Origin: Planktomarina sp. | GTDB taxonomy: Bacteria > Pseudomonadota > Alphaproteobacteria > Rhodobacterales > Rhodobacteraceae | DNA: 64,000 nt | Reading direction: 5' to 3' | Assembly (NCBI GenBank): GCA_020630015.1 | Contig: JAHDCF010000009.1 | Span: 1-64,000 of the forward strand | Part shown: positions 33,852 to 42,792 of the stretch, piece after piece | Numbering within the stretch: the stretch's first letter is position 1 | How the letters are laid out: each line of letters starts with the position of its first letter | Position numbers and translations under genes: made by a program | Notes under the pieces: model-generated | Told to the model about the DNA's origin: nothing | Seen by the model: the letters and a program-made list of their open reading frames with translations, nothing else | The model's database searches: none

Positions 33852-34331
33852 TTATTTACCAGACAGTTGCTGAATGGCCCCTGCCCAATCTTCGATGTGA
33901 TATGTGCGAACGATTTTGCCATCAGATAATTCATGGATATCTATGGTCATGATATCGAAGCTGCGGCCTTGCCCATCTACACCAAATAGTGGTGCAACTG
34001 GTGTGCCTGTTGCGCGGCTGCGAACTGTTACGAAATCACCTGCCACATGCATGTCTTGGACAGCCCATTCCAAATCTGGGATCAACTTCGAAAAACCGCC
34101 GACTTGGCCCAAAAAGCCATCGCGCATTTTATTTTTACCTGAATAGTTGCCAATGCTTTCCCAATCATCTGATGTCACATCAGTGAAAGCTGCAGCATGG
34201 CTCGCAGATCCGGGATTGCTTAGCAAATCGTAAAAAACCTGCACTGTTTCTTTGCTGCCAGCAAAAACTGAGGAGGCAAAGGAAAACGCTGCAACCGAAG
34301 ATGCAGCAACGAGTTTCAAAGCGGTGTTCAT
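33852..34331 (-). CDS. Exported SnoaL-like (ester cyclase-type) protein
   Basis: The 159-residue precursor has a Sec signal peptide (MNTALKLVAASSVAAFSFASSVFAG). It then has a SnoaL domain with ETVQVFYDLLSNPGSASHAAAFTDVTSDDWESIGNYSG, MRDGFLGQVGGFSKLIPDLEWAVQDMHVAGDFVTVRSRATGTPVAPLFGVDGQGRSFDIMTIDIHELSDGKIVRTYHIEDW. The overall layout is that of the polyketide-cyclase-like SnoaL family. The ATG at 34331 is chosen because it begins the signal peptide; the frame runs to 34400. It is first in its unit and diverges from the LysR regulator, which probably controls it. Confidence 0.78.
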   Translation of the reverse strand: MNTALKLVAASSVAAFSFASSVFAGSKETVQVFYDLLSNPGSASHAAAFTDVTSDDWESIGNYSGKNKMRDGFLGQVGGFSKLIPDLEWAVQDMHVAGDFVTVRSRATGTPVAPLFGVDGQGRSFDIMTIDIHELSDGKIVRTYHIEDWAGAIQQLSGK

Positions 34332-34458
34332 GAATTTTACTCCGTTATGTTCATTTTGAATGGGCATATCGCCAATCCATTCCGGAGATTTAACCGACAC
34401 CTGATAAAATCATAAGATGCGTTGAATTAATTTGATTGTTCGTTTATTTCGAATAATC

Positions 34459-35334
34459 ATGATTGATAGATTACGCCAAATGGCCATATTTGCCAAAACC
34501 ATAGACCATGGTTCTTTTCGCGGCGCAGCGAGAGAACTTAATCTTTCACCATCTGTCATCAGCCATCATATTTCACAACTTGAAGAACATCTTGGTGTTG
34601 CGCTTTTATATCGATCCACGCGCAACCTTACCCTGACCCAAGAAGGTGAAAAGCTTTTGGCGGCGACGCGAAAAATGCTTGAGGCCGTGGAAGGTGAACT
34701 GACAGATCTGGCGGCATCTGCAGGTGAACCCAGTGGATCGCTTAGGGTGACTTTGCCATCCGTTTTGACACATTCGAACCTATTGCAAAAAATGGCGCAT
34801 TTCTCGGTTTTGTATCCAAGAATACAAATATCGCTTGATGTATCAGATCAACGAAAAGATCTTATTAATGATGGTTTCGATCTGGCCATCAGGATGGGAG
34901 CGAAAGCAAAAAATTCTGCGAACACACGAAAGCTTTTCACTGTCACAAGAAAGCTTGTCGCATCAAAAAGTTACCTAAACCATAATCCCCCGGTCACTGA
35001 ACCCGAAGATCTGAAAAACCTTTCTTGGATCACCTTATTGCCAGCGCAGAACACACCTCATGTCTTTACCCATTTGGACGGAAGATCTGTAAAGATTTCC
35101 CCCAACACGCAAATCTCCACTAACGACGTGCAGTCCTCTTTTCAGCTGGCCAAGCACGGCGCGGGCATAACAATAACGCCTGACTTTCTGGTCGCGCAAA
35201 ATTTTGAATCTGAAGAAATGTCAATTATCTTGCCTGATTGGAAATTACAGGCCGTCAAAGTGTTTGCGGCTTGGCCGGTGAACGCGCCCAAAGATGGTTT
35301 GATACATCTTCTGCTCAATCATCTTGGCAACTAA
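34459..35334 (+). CDS. LysR family transcriptional regulator
   Basis: The 291-residue protein starts MIDRLRQMAIFAKTIDHGSFRGAARELNLSPSVISHHISQLEEHLGVALLYRSTRNLTLTQEG, a canonical LysR winged-helix N-terminus. A periplasmic-binding-like effector domain follows (about 90-290). The ATG at 34459 fits the family start; a TTG 27 bp upstream is also in frame. It diverges from the SnoaL-like gene across a 127-bp gap, the usual LysR arrangement, and is the likely regulator of the envelope cluster at 31701-34331. Inducer unknown. Confidence 0.93.
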   Translation: MIDRLRQMAIFAKTIDHGSFRGAARELNLSPSVISHHISQLEEHLGVALLYRSTRNLTLTQEGEKLLAATRKMLEAVEGELTDLAASAGEPSGSLRVTLPSVLTHSNLLQKMAHFSVLYPRIQISLDVSDQRKDLINDGFDLAIRMGAKAKNSANTRKLFTVTRKLVASKSYLNHNPPVTEPEDLKNLSWITLLPAQNTPHVFTHLDGRSVKISPNTQISTNDVQSSFQLAKHGAGITITPDFLVAQNFESEEMSIILPDWKLQAVKVFAAWPVNAPKDGLIHLLLNHLGN

Positions 35335-35335
35335 T

Positions 35336-35364
35336 CAAACGCGACACGCAAAGGGCCGCGTTTG
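35336..35364 (+). terminator. Weak hairpin after the LysR gene
   Basis: CAAACGCG and CGCGTTTG (8-bp stem, thirteen-base loop) start one base after the lysR stop. It is followed by CTTTGGTC rather than a clean T-tract, so termination would be modest. The rest of 35365-35547 has no gene. Confidence 0.5.
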
Positions 35365-35547
35365 CTTTGGTCACCTATTTGAGGGTCTAATGCTTTGCAT
35401 ACGTACATTCTGTCCCTGACATTATTTCGACCAACGCAGTCAAAACAGCCAGTGATCCCAGGTCAGTATTGTTGTTAGCAATCTCCCAAGGCTTCTAGCG
35501 CCCCCACGGAAGATCGGTGGGGCCAATACTGCCCCCATCCCGTTCAC

Positions 35548-37080
35548 TCATGATACACCACCGAATTTAACCCCAGACAAATCAGCCATATCTTTCTTCC
35601 AGGTAATCAAATCTGTGTGGTTGAATTTGGACAAATGATCATGGCCGCATGCCCTGGCCATGACGCCCATCAATTCGACGCTGGCCCCGAAGAAACGTGA
35701 AAGCTTTTCCGCGCCAACCTGAACATTCAACAATTTCCGTAATTCTGGTTTTTGGGTTGCAACCCCAACCGGGCAATTGTTGGTGTCACACATGCGCGTC
35801 GCGATACAGCCAACTGCCTGCATGGCAGAGTTACTGATGGCAATTGCATCGGCACCAAGTGCCATGGCCTTGCAGAAATCCTCTGGCAGCCTCAAACCGC
35901 CTGTGATCACCAAGGTTACTTCCCCACCGGTGCGGTTGTCCAAATGCCTGCGGGCACGCGCCAAGGCAGGGATTGTGGGGACAGAGATGTTGTTGCGGAA
36001 AATGAGCGGCGCCGCCCCCGTTCCGCCCCCACGGCCGTCCAAAATAATGTAATCTGCGCTTGCTTCTAGGGCGAAATCGATATCATCTTCGATGTGGTTG
36101 GCGGACAGTTTGAAACCAATTGGGATGCCACCGGACCTTTCCCGCACTTCATCCGCCAATTTCTTGAAATCTGCAGGCGTGTGAAGATCTGGAAAAGTCG
36201 GGGGTGAAATCGCGCTGTTGCCCGGTTCCAATCCACGAACCTCCGCGATTTTTCCTAGCACTTTATCACCCGGAAGATGCCCCCCGGTTCCCGTTTTGGC
36301 CCCCTGTCCACCTTTAAAATGAAATGCTTGAACCTTTTCCACCAGTTCTGGTTTCCAACCAAACTTCGCAGAAGCAAGTTCATAAAAATAACGCGAGTTT
36401 TCGGCCTGTTCTTCTGGAAGCATGCCCCCTTCGCCAGAACAAATTCCTGTTCCCGCCATTTCTGCCCCGCGTGACAAAGCGGTTTTGGCTTCTTCTGACA
36501 ACGCGCCGTAGCTCATGTCAGAGACAAACAGCGGAATGTTTAATTTCAATGGTTTAGCTGCGCGCGCGCCGATGATCACATCTGATCCCACCTCGACTTC
36601 GTCCATCAAAGGTTTACGTGCCATTTGCGCCGGCAACATTTGGATATCATCCCAATGGGGCAAATCCTTACGTGGCACACCCATGGCCCCCATTTCACCG
36701 TGATGCCCAAGCTTTGAAAGGCCTTCCCGCGCCAGCTGATGAATATAGGCAACCGTTGGTTCTTCAGGTGTGGGTGTGGCGACGGGAACATCGCTGGTGG
36801 GTTCCGGTGCGGGATCGCCAATGTCGCGGTCCCCGAGGGAAGCGTGAGTGCCGTCGCAGAAGGGTTGGTTGGCGGTGCCTTTGCATTGGCATAGGGCGGC
36901 ACTTCCATCCTTTTCGGCCTGAAACTTGACCGGAGAAAGGCCCGTTCCCGCATGCGATCCATCACAAAATGGCTGATTTTTAGACCGGCCACATCGGCAC
37001 CAGAAATAGTCTTTGCCTTTTTCAAGATCGACCATTTTGGGTGCCTTGGCGGCGATGATGGGAACTGCTTTTTCAGTCAC
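35548..37080 (-). CDS. Glutamate synthase-type FMN protein with two N-terminal CDGSH iron-sulfur domains
   Basis: The 510-residue protein starts with two CDGSH domains, each binding a 2Fe-2S cluster by three Cys and one His: Cys28, Cys30, Cys39, His43 and Cys64, Cys66, Cys75, His79. After a linker rich in Pro, residues about 110-500 form a glutamate-synthase central/FMN barrel (VSDMSYGALSEEAKTALSRGAEMAG, GGQGAKTGTGGHLPG, LDGRGGGTGAAPLIFRN, ITGGLRLPEDFCKAMALGADAIAISN, CDTNNCPVGVATQ). The GTG start at 37080 is preceded by GGAGAT. The GltB amidotransferase domain is absent. It is monocistronic, and substrate and redox partner are unknown. Confidence 0.9.
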   Translation of the reverse strand: MTEKAVPIIAAKAPKMVDLEKGKDYFWCRCGRSKNQPFCDGSHAGTGLSPVKFQAEKDGSAALCQCKGTANQPFCDGTHASLGDRDIGDPAPEPTSDVPVATPTPEEPTVAYIHQLAREGLSKLGHHGEMGAMGVPRKDLPHWDDIQMLPAQMARKPLMDEVEVGSDVIIGARAAKPLKLNIPLFVSDMSYGALSEEAKTALSRGAEMAGTGICSGEGGMLPEEQAENSRYFYELASAKFGWKPELVEKVQAFHFKGGQGAKTGTGGHLPGDKVLGKIAEVRGLEPGNSAISPPTFPDLHTPADFKKLADEVRERSGGIPIGFKLSANHIEDDIDFALEASADYIILDGRGGGTGAAPLIFRNNISVPTIPALARARRHLDNRTGGEVTLVITGGLRLPEDFCKAMALGADAIAISNSAMQAVGCIATRMCDTNNCPVGVATQKPELRKLLNVQVGAEKLSRFFGASVELMGVMARACGHDHLSKFNHTDLITWKKDMADLSGVKFGGVS

Positions 37081-37537
37081 GGTTGTAATCTCCAGTCTAT
37101 GTGCACAGCACTTGGGTTGTTAGGTTTAAATTCCAAGTCATTGTTTTTATTTCCTTTTCAACACCGTTCGATGAATAAATTCGCCCGAACGCCTGATTGA
37201 AAATATACGCAAAAAGCGCCAAAAACCGGCCCGAAATTTCGCCCCTTTTGCTGCAAATATTCGATAAATCAGGGCACCCGAATAGATCATTTTTATCAAT
37301 TTCACTGTTCGGAATAATTGATCAATCACCGACACAAACACCGATTTTACCCATGCAATCAGGCACACCTAAAATCACAGGGATCGCCCCAGCGCACGGT
37401 GCATTAAGATTTGCCAATCAAGGGCCGAAATGGGGCGCACAACCCGTACACACCCCGTACACAACTTGTACACAGGCCGGGAATTTCCCCGAAAAACCCA
37501 AATCGTTAACAAAACCGCGCAAAGTATTGCGAAAGTG
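37081..37537. other. 457-bp intergenic region with a 3x GTACACA array
   Basis: The region separates the CDGSH-FMN gene (start 37080) from the end of liuC (37538), both on the minus strand. It therefore holds the promoter of the CDGSH-FMN gene and the 3' end of the long degradation operon. A short frame at 37197-37541 (+) has no recognisable protein features and is probably spurious. The only clear structure is the array at 37446-37474. Confidence 0.6.
37446..37474 (+). repeat. Three direct GTACACA repeats at 11-bp spacing
   Basis: GTACACA occurs at 37446-37452, 37457-37463 and 37468-37474, each unit preceded by CCC or CTT. The even 11-bp period places all three on about the same face of the helix, as in iteron-like or regulator-binding arrays. 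No cognate protein is identified. Confidence 0.6.
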
Positions 37538-38323
37538 TTAATCCGCCCAGCGCGCTTTCGTTTTGCTTAAGAATGCCTGAATGCCATGGGCGGCTTCTTC
37601 GCCTTCCCAAGTATCGGCCAAACGGCGAATGGTATCATCAATAATTTGATCATCGATGCGGGGCCCCAAGGCACGGGCCAAAGCCTTGGCCTCGCCAACC
37701 GCCTTTGGGGCGACGGTAAGATAAGGATCAATCTCTGCCGCGATTGCCGCGTCCAATTGATCGGCCGCAACAACATGCGACACGATCCCAAGCCGTAAGG
37801 CCGATTGTGCATCAAACACGCGCGACGACATAAAAACCTGTCGGGCATTCGCCTCACCCATGCGGGCAAGGACATAAGGACCAATGGTTGCGGGGATCAA
37901 TCCAAGGCGGGTTTCGGTAAAACCAAATTTGGTATCATCGGCTGCAAGTGTCACGTCACACACACAGGCCAAACCAACGCCACCGCCAAAGGCCCCGCCA
38001 TGTACGCGACCAATCAGTGGTGTGGGCATTTCATTTAAGGCTTGGAACATTTCCGCCAATTTGCGGGCCTCGCGCATACGGGTTGGGCGGTCGGCCTCGA
38101 TCTGGGCTTTCATCCACGTCAAATCCCCACCCGCGCAAAAAACCTTGCCTTCCCCTGACAGAACGATGGCACGGGTTTCGGGGCTGTGGCCCAGACCATT
38201 TGCCAATTCGGTCAAATCCGAAATCATTTGGCCTGACAGAGCGTTGCGTGTCTTTGGCGCGTTCAGACGCACATCGGCAACCCCACGCCCATCAACCGTC
38301 ACATTCAAAGTTTCAAAGTTCAT
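37538..38323 (-). CDS. liuC: Enoyl-CoA hydratase, probable methylglutaconyl-CoA hydratase
   Basis: The 261-residue crotonase-fold protein starts MNFETLNVTVDGRGVADVRLNAPKTRNALSG. It has the oxyanion-hole segments IVLSGEGKVFCAGGDLTWMK and GRVHGGAFGGGVGLACVCDVTLA, plus a late FGFTETRLGLIPATIGPYV. In this operon it would hydrate 3-methylglutaconyl-CoA to HMG-CoA, the step between the carboxylase and the lyase. The start shares ATGA with the HMG-CoA lyase stop. It is the last gene of the block and its role is assigned from context. Confidence 0.88.
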   Translation of the reverse strand: MNFETLNVTVDGRGVADVRLNAPKTRNALSGQMISDLTELANGLGHSPETRAIVLSGEGKVFCAGGDLTWMKAQIEADRPTRMREARKLAEMFQALNEMPTPLIGRVHGGAFGGGVGLACVCDVTLAADDTKFGFTETRLGLIPATIGPYVLARMGEANARQVFMSSRVFDAQSALRLGIVSHVVAADQLDAAIAAEIDPYLTVAPKAVGEAKALARALGPRIDDQIIDDTIRRLADTWEGEEAAHGIQAFLSKTKARWAD

Positions 38324-39177
38324 GAGACCCCCTTCAATGTGCGGGCAAAGGCAACACAATCTGATAACCGTTTCATATCAATACCAGTTTGAAAATCTTG
38401 TTCATGCAACCGCGCGACCACAGCTTCGGTGGCCACATTCCCCTGCGCACCGGGTGCAAAAGGGCATCCCCCCAATCCGGCGACAGAGCTGTCGAAAACG
38501 CGTATCCCCTTGGCCAAGCTGACGTCGATATTATCCAACGCGTGGTGGTGGGTGTCATGAAAATGCCCGGCCAGTTTGGCCACCGGCACTTGATCAGCAA
38601 CCACAGACAACATCGCATCAATCCGATCTGGGGTTCCGGTTCCGATTGTATCCCCCAAGCTGACTTGATAGCACCCCAAGTCGATCAATCGCGCCGCCAC
38701 CGTGGCCACCTGCGCGGGATCGGTTGGCCCATCAAAGGGGCAATCCGCGACACACGACACATACCCCCGCACAGGCAATCCGTGCTGAGACGCCATTTCC
38801 AACACAGGTGCAAAGCGATCAAAGCTTTCTGCGATGGAACAATTTATGTTCTTTTGGCTGAACCCTTCGGAGGCAGAGGCAAAGATTGCCACCTCATCGA
38901 CATTCGAGGACATGGCGGCGCGCAGGCCCTGAAGGTTTGGTGTTAATGCCGTATAAGACACCCCCGGTTTCCGGGCGATCTGTTCCATCACTTTGGCCGC
39001 ATCCGCCATTTGCGGCACCCATTTTGGGCTTACAAAACTTGTCGCCTCTATGAACGCAAAGCCGCAATCCGATAACAGGTTGATCAGCTTTACTTTCTGA
39101 TCGGTCGCAACAAAGCCCTTTTCGTTTTGCAGCCCATCTCGCGCGGACATTTCAAACAGGGTAACATGATCAGTCAT
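38320..39177 (-). CDS. liuE: Hydroxymethylglutaryl-CoA lyase
   Basis: The 285-residue protein splits HMG-CoA into acetyl-CoA and acetoacetate, the final step of leucine/isovalerate breakdown. It has the HMGL signature: VTLFEMSARDGLQNEKGFV, IEATSFVSPKWVPQMADA, VSLGDTIGTGTP, AGHFHDTHHHALDNI with the metal-binding His residues, and GLGGCPFAPGAQGNVATE with the catalytic Cys. The ATG at 39177 lies in an 8-bp overlap with the upstream biotin carboxylase gene; the frame to 39279 is antisense to that gene's coding part. Confidence 0.95.
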   Translation of the reverse strand: MTDHVTLFEMSARDGLQNEKGFVATDQKVKLINLLSDCGFAFIEATSFVSPKWVPQMADAAKVMEQIARKPGVSYTALTPNLQGLRAAMSSNVDEVAIFASASEGFSQKNINCSIAESFDRFAPVLEMASQHGLPVRGYVSCVADCPFDGPTDPAQVATVAARLIDLGCYQVSLGDTIGTGTPDRIDAMLSVVADQVPVAKLAGHFHDTHHHALDNIDVSLAKGIRVFDSSVAGLGGCPFAPGAQGNVATEAVVARLHEQDFQTGIDMKRLSDCVAFARTLKGVS

Positions 39178-41173
39178 CTTCGGGTTCCATCGCCAAAAGC
39201 GTGGTCCCATCCGTGACTTGATCGCCCGCTGCCACCAAAACCTCGGCCACAATGCCGTCCCTTGGCGCGCAAAGCGCATGTTCCATTTTCATGGCTTCCA
39301 ACACCACCAAGACATCACCTTTGGCAACGCGTTGACCCGCGCTTGTCGAAACAATCCCCACCAGTCCCGGCATGGGCGCGATCAGGGCATCCCCCGTGGT
39401 TGCATCCGCCGCACCCGTTTCCAATGGATCAGGCAGGGTAAAGGTAAACGATTGCCCATTTTCAAAAACATGCACCGCCCCGGGTTGCGTTACGATATCC
39501 ACCATGTGTTGGACATCCCCAACCGCAACCCCAAACCGGGCGTGGGTGATCGGATCAATGGTCAGACCCAGTTCTGTGTCGTTATGGGTGGTTGTGAACT
39601 GGCCATTTCCGTGCACGGCGATCATCACCTCATGGGATGTATCGGGCTGTTCTAATCTAACGGATTGAACCGCGGCCCCCCAATGGCGCCAACCGATCAG
39701 GGCATCGCGAAAATCATCGGTCTGCCCAGCGCGCAACAGATCCTGCGCCGCCAATGCCGCCAAGGACACCACGTGGTCTGATGGGGGGGATGTTTTCGTC
39801 AACCCATCCAAATCACGGGCGATCAGGCCTGTATCGACCTGCCCTTCGGCAAACCCTTCGTGACGGGACAAAGCGTGCAAAAATTCGATATTGGTTTCAC
39901 AACCCACCACGCGACATTCCGCCAATGCGGCGGTCAATCGGTTCAAGGCCGCATCGCGGGTTGGGCCATGGACGATCACTTTGGCAATCATGGGATCGTA
40001 CCAAGGGCTGATATCATCCCCTTGGCGCACGCCGCTATCGATCCGCACCCCGCCAAGTTCAAATTCCACACCTGCCGGAAAGGCCAAATGCGCCAAGGTT
40101 CCGGTGGCGGGTAAAAACCCTTTGGGCACGTCTTCGGCGTATATGCGCGCCTCAAACGCCCAGCCATCAATGGCCAGATCTTCTTGCGTTATGGGCAAAG
40201 GGTCCTCCGCCGCGATGCGCAGTTGAAGTTCCACAAAATCAAGCCCTGTGATCGCCTCGGACACTGGGTGTTCCACTTGAAGCCTTGTGTTCATTTCCAT
40301 GAACCAAAACCCGTCCACGCGCAGGGGGCCGGATCCATCCACGATAAATTCCACTGTCCCGGCCCCGGTATAACCGATGGCCTTGGCCGCATTCACGGCC
40401 GCTTGGCCCATGGCATCCCGCACATCCTGCGGCATGTCTGGTGCAGGCGCTTCTTCAATCACCTTTTGATGGCGACGTTGCAGGGAACAATCCCGTTCGA
40501 ACACATGAATGGCATTCCCATGGTTGTCGGCAAAAACCTGAATTTCGATGTGGCGTGGCGTGGTGATGTATTTTTCAATTAGACAGATTGGATCCCCAAA
40601 ACTTGCATCTGCCTCGCGCTGCGCACTTTCTAGGGCGGCGGCGAAATCGGCGGGGGCATCCACTTTGCGCATCCCTTTGCCACCACCGCCGGCCCGCGCT
40701 TTGATTAAGACGGGATATCCAATCTTGTCCGCCTGCGCCGCCATGACCTTTGGGTCTTGGTCTTGGCCATGATATCCGGGCACTACTTGCACACCTGCTT
40801 TTGTCATCAAGGCTTTGGCGGCATCCTTAAGACCCATGTCATTGATGGCCGATGCAGGTGGCCCAATAAAGATTAAGCCAGCCTTTTCCACGGCTGTGAC
40901 AAATTCTGGATTTTCAGACAAAAAGCCGTATCCGGGGTGCACGGCTTCGGCCCCGGTTTTTAGGCAAGCGTCAATAATTTTTTGCCCTTGCAGATAACTG
41001 TCGGCAACGGCGGCTGGGCCGATGTGCACCGCCTGATCGGCCAATGCCACATGTTTCGCGTTCCGATCCGCATCGGAATAAACCGCCACTGTCTGGATCC
41101 CCATCTTTTGGGCGGTGGTGATGATACGGCAAGCGATTTCACCGCGATTGGCGATCAAAATTTTTCGAAACAT
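39170..41173 (-). CDS. liuD: Methylcrotonyl-CoA carboxylase alpha (biotin) subunit
   Basis: The 667-residue protein combines a biotin carboxylase (FRKILIANRGEIACRII, ATP-grasp GGGGKGMR and MEMNTRLQVEHPVSE) and a C-terminal biotinyl domain with the biotinylated Lys in VLEAMKMEHAL near residue 630. It carboxylates biotin with bicarbonate and ATP for the LiuB subunit, producing 3-methylglutaconyl-CoA. It lies 11 bp after liuB and overlaps liuE by 8 bp. The length and two-domain order match other bacterial MccA proteins. Confidence 0.95.
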   Translation of the reverse strand: MFRKILIANRGEIACRIITTAQKMGIQTVAVYSDADRNAKHVALADQAVHIGPAAVADSYLQGQKIIDACLKTGAEAVHPGYGFLSENPEFVTAVEKAGLIFIGPPASAINDMGLKDAAKALMTKAGVQVVPGYHGQDQDPKVMAAQADKIGYPVLIKARAGGGGKGMRKVDAPADFAAALESAQREADASFGDPICLIEKYITTPRHIEIQVFADNHGNAIHVFERDCSLQRRHQKVIEEAPAPDMPQDVRDAMGQAAVNAAKAIGYTGAGTVEFIVDGSGPLRVDGFWFMEMNTRLQVEHPVSEAITGLDFVELQLRIAAEDPLPITQEDLAIDGWAFEARIYAEDVPKGFLPATGTLAHLAFPAGVEFELGGVRIDSGVRQGDDISPWYDPMIAKVIVHGPTRDAALNRLTAALAECRVVGCETNIEFLHALSRHEGFAEGQVDTGLIARDLDGLTKTSPPSDHVVSLAALAAQDLLRAGQTDDFRDALIGWRHWGAAVQSVRLEQPDTSHEVMIAVHGNGQFTTTHNDTELGLTIDPITHARFGVAVGDVQHMVDIVTQPGAVHVFENGQSFTFTLPDPLETGAADATTGDALIAPMPGLVGIVSTSAGQRVAKGDVLVVLEAMKMEHALCAPRDGIVAEVLVAAGDQVTDGTTLLAMEPEDD

Positions 41174-41184
41174 AGCCCCCCCCC

Positions 41185-42792
41185 TTACATCCGGAACACG
41201 CCAAAACGTGTGTCTTTTATTGGGGCATTCAGTGCCGCGCTCAGGGACAGGGCCAGCACCTGTCGGGATTTTCGAGGGTCAATGATCCCATCATCCCACA
41301 ACCGGGCCGAGGCATAAAGCGGATGGGCTTGTTCTTCGAATTGATCAATAATGGGTTGTTTGAAATCCGCCTCGTCGGTGGTGGACCATTCCCCCCCTTT
41401 GCGTTCGATGGCATCGCGACGCACGGTGGCCAGAACGCCGGCCGCTTGCTCCCCTCCCATTACGGAAATTCGGCTGCCGGGCCATGTCCACAGAAAACGC
41501 GGATCAAAGGCACGACCGCACATGCCGTAATTGCCCGCCCCAAAAGATCCCCCCACCAACATCGTTATTTTGGGAACTTGGGTGGTGGCCACGGCGGTGA
41601 CGAGTTTTGCGCCATCTTTGGCGATCCCACCGTTTTCGTATTTTTGGCCCACCATAAACCCCGTGATGTTTTGCAAAAACACCAAAGGTATGCCGCGTTG
41701 TGAACACAGCTGAACAAAATGGGCCCCTTTGAGCGCGGCTTCTGAAAACAGAACGCCATTGTTGGCGATGATCCCCACAGGCATGCCCATCACATGGGCA
41801 AAACCACAAACCAATGTGGTGCCGTACCGCGCCTTGAATTCATCAAATCGCGACCCATCCACGATCCGGGCAATGACTTCGCGAATGTCATATGGGGTTT
41901 TCAAATCCGCGGGGACAACCCCCAATATTTCGGCAGGGTCAAACAGCGGCTCTTCCACAGGCTGCAAGGCCAATTGCGTGGGCCGCTTGCGGTTCAGATT
42001 TGCCACAGCTTGGCGCGCCAAGGCCAAGGCGTGATCATCATTTTCGGCAAGATAATCGGCAACACCCGACAGACGGGTGTGCACATCCCCGCCCCCCAGA
42101 TCTTCGGTTGAGACCACCTCGCCCGTTGCGGCCTTCACCAAGGGCGGACCGGCCAAAAAAATCGTACCTTGGTTTTTTACAATAATGGTCACTTCGGACA
42201 TGGCCGGTACATAGGCCCCACCCGCCGTGCAAGACCCCATGACAACAGCAATCTGGGGAATGCCCTTGGCCGACATATTGGCCTGATTAAAAAAGATGCG
42301 TCCAAAATGATCACGATCGGGGAAAACTTCGTCCTGATTGGGCAGGTTCGCGCCCCCAGAATCCACCAAATAAACACAAGGCAGATTGTTTTGTTCGGCA
42401 ATCTCTTGGGCGCGCAGATGCTTTTTCACCGTCATGGGGAAATAGGTCCCACCTTTGACGGTTGCATCATTGCAAATGATCATCACCTCTTGCCCGCAGA
42501 CTTGGCCAATTCCGGCAACCACCCCCGCACAGGGACTTGCCCCATCATACATGCCGTCGGCGGCGAACAGGCCCACCTCCAAAAATGGGGATCGGGGATC
42601 AAGCAGGTTTTCAACACGCTGGCGCGGCGCCATCTTCCCCCGGCTAAGGTGGCGTTCATGGGCCTTTGAACCACCCCCACCCATGGCCCGATCCGAGGCC
42701 AGTTTGATCTGATCCATAGCCTTCAAATGTGCCGCTTCGTTGGCCTGAAACGCCTCAGACTTAGGCGAGAGAGAGGAAGATAAAACCGCCAT
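41185..42792 (-). CDS. liuB: Methylcrotonyl-CoA carboxylase beta (carboxyltransferase) subunit
   Basis: The 535-residue protein is the carboxyltransferase that moves CO2 from biotin to methylcrotonyl-CoA. It has [93 protein letters not shown] and the acyl-CoA site around [18 protein letters not shown]. Its start overlaps the isovaleryl-CoA dehydrogenase stop (TGATG). The order ivd-liuB-liuD-liuE/C is that of other leucine catabolic clusters. Confidence 0.95.
   Translation of the reverse strand: MAVLSSSLSPKSEAFQANEAAHLKAMDQIKLASDRAMGGGGSKAHERHLSRGKMAPRQRVENLLDPRSPFLEVGLFAADGMYDGASPCAGVVAGIGQVCGQEVMIICNDATVKGGTYFPMTVKKHLRAQEIAEQNNLPCVYLVDSGGANLPNQDEVFPDRDHFGRIFFNQANMSAKGIPQIAVVMGSCTAGGAYVPAMSEVTIIVKNQGTIFLAGPPLVKAATGEVVSTEDLGGGDVHTRLSGVADYLAENDDHALALARQAVANLNRKRPTQLALQPVEEPLFDPAEILGVVPADLKTPYDIREVIARIVDGSRFDEFKARYGTTLVCGFAHVMGMPVGIIANNGVLFSEAALKGAHFVQLCSQRGIPLVFLQNITGFMVGQKYENGGIAKDGAKLVTAVATTQVPKITMLVGGSFGAGNYGMCGRAFDPRFLWTWPGSRISVMGGEQAAGVLATVRRDAIERKGGEWSTTDEADFKQPIIDQFEEQAHPLYASARLWDDGIIDPRKSRQVLALSLSAALNAPIKDTRFGVFRM

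Noticed and set aside
37197..37541. 114-codon plus-strand frame between the CDGSH-FMN gene and liuC.
   Set aside because: No family features, low-complexity composition and no ribosome site or neighbour in the same direction; it overlaps the liuC stop.
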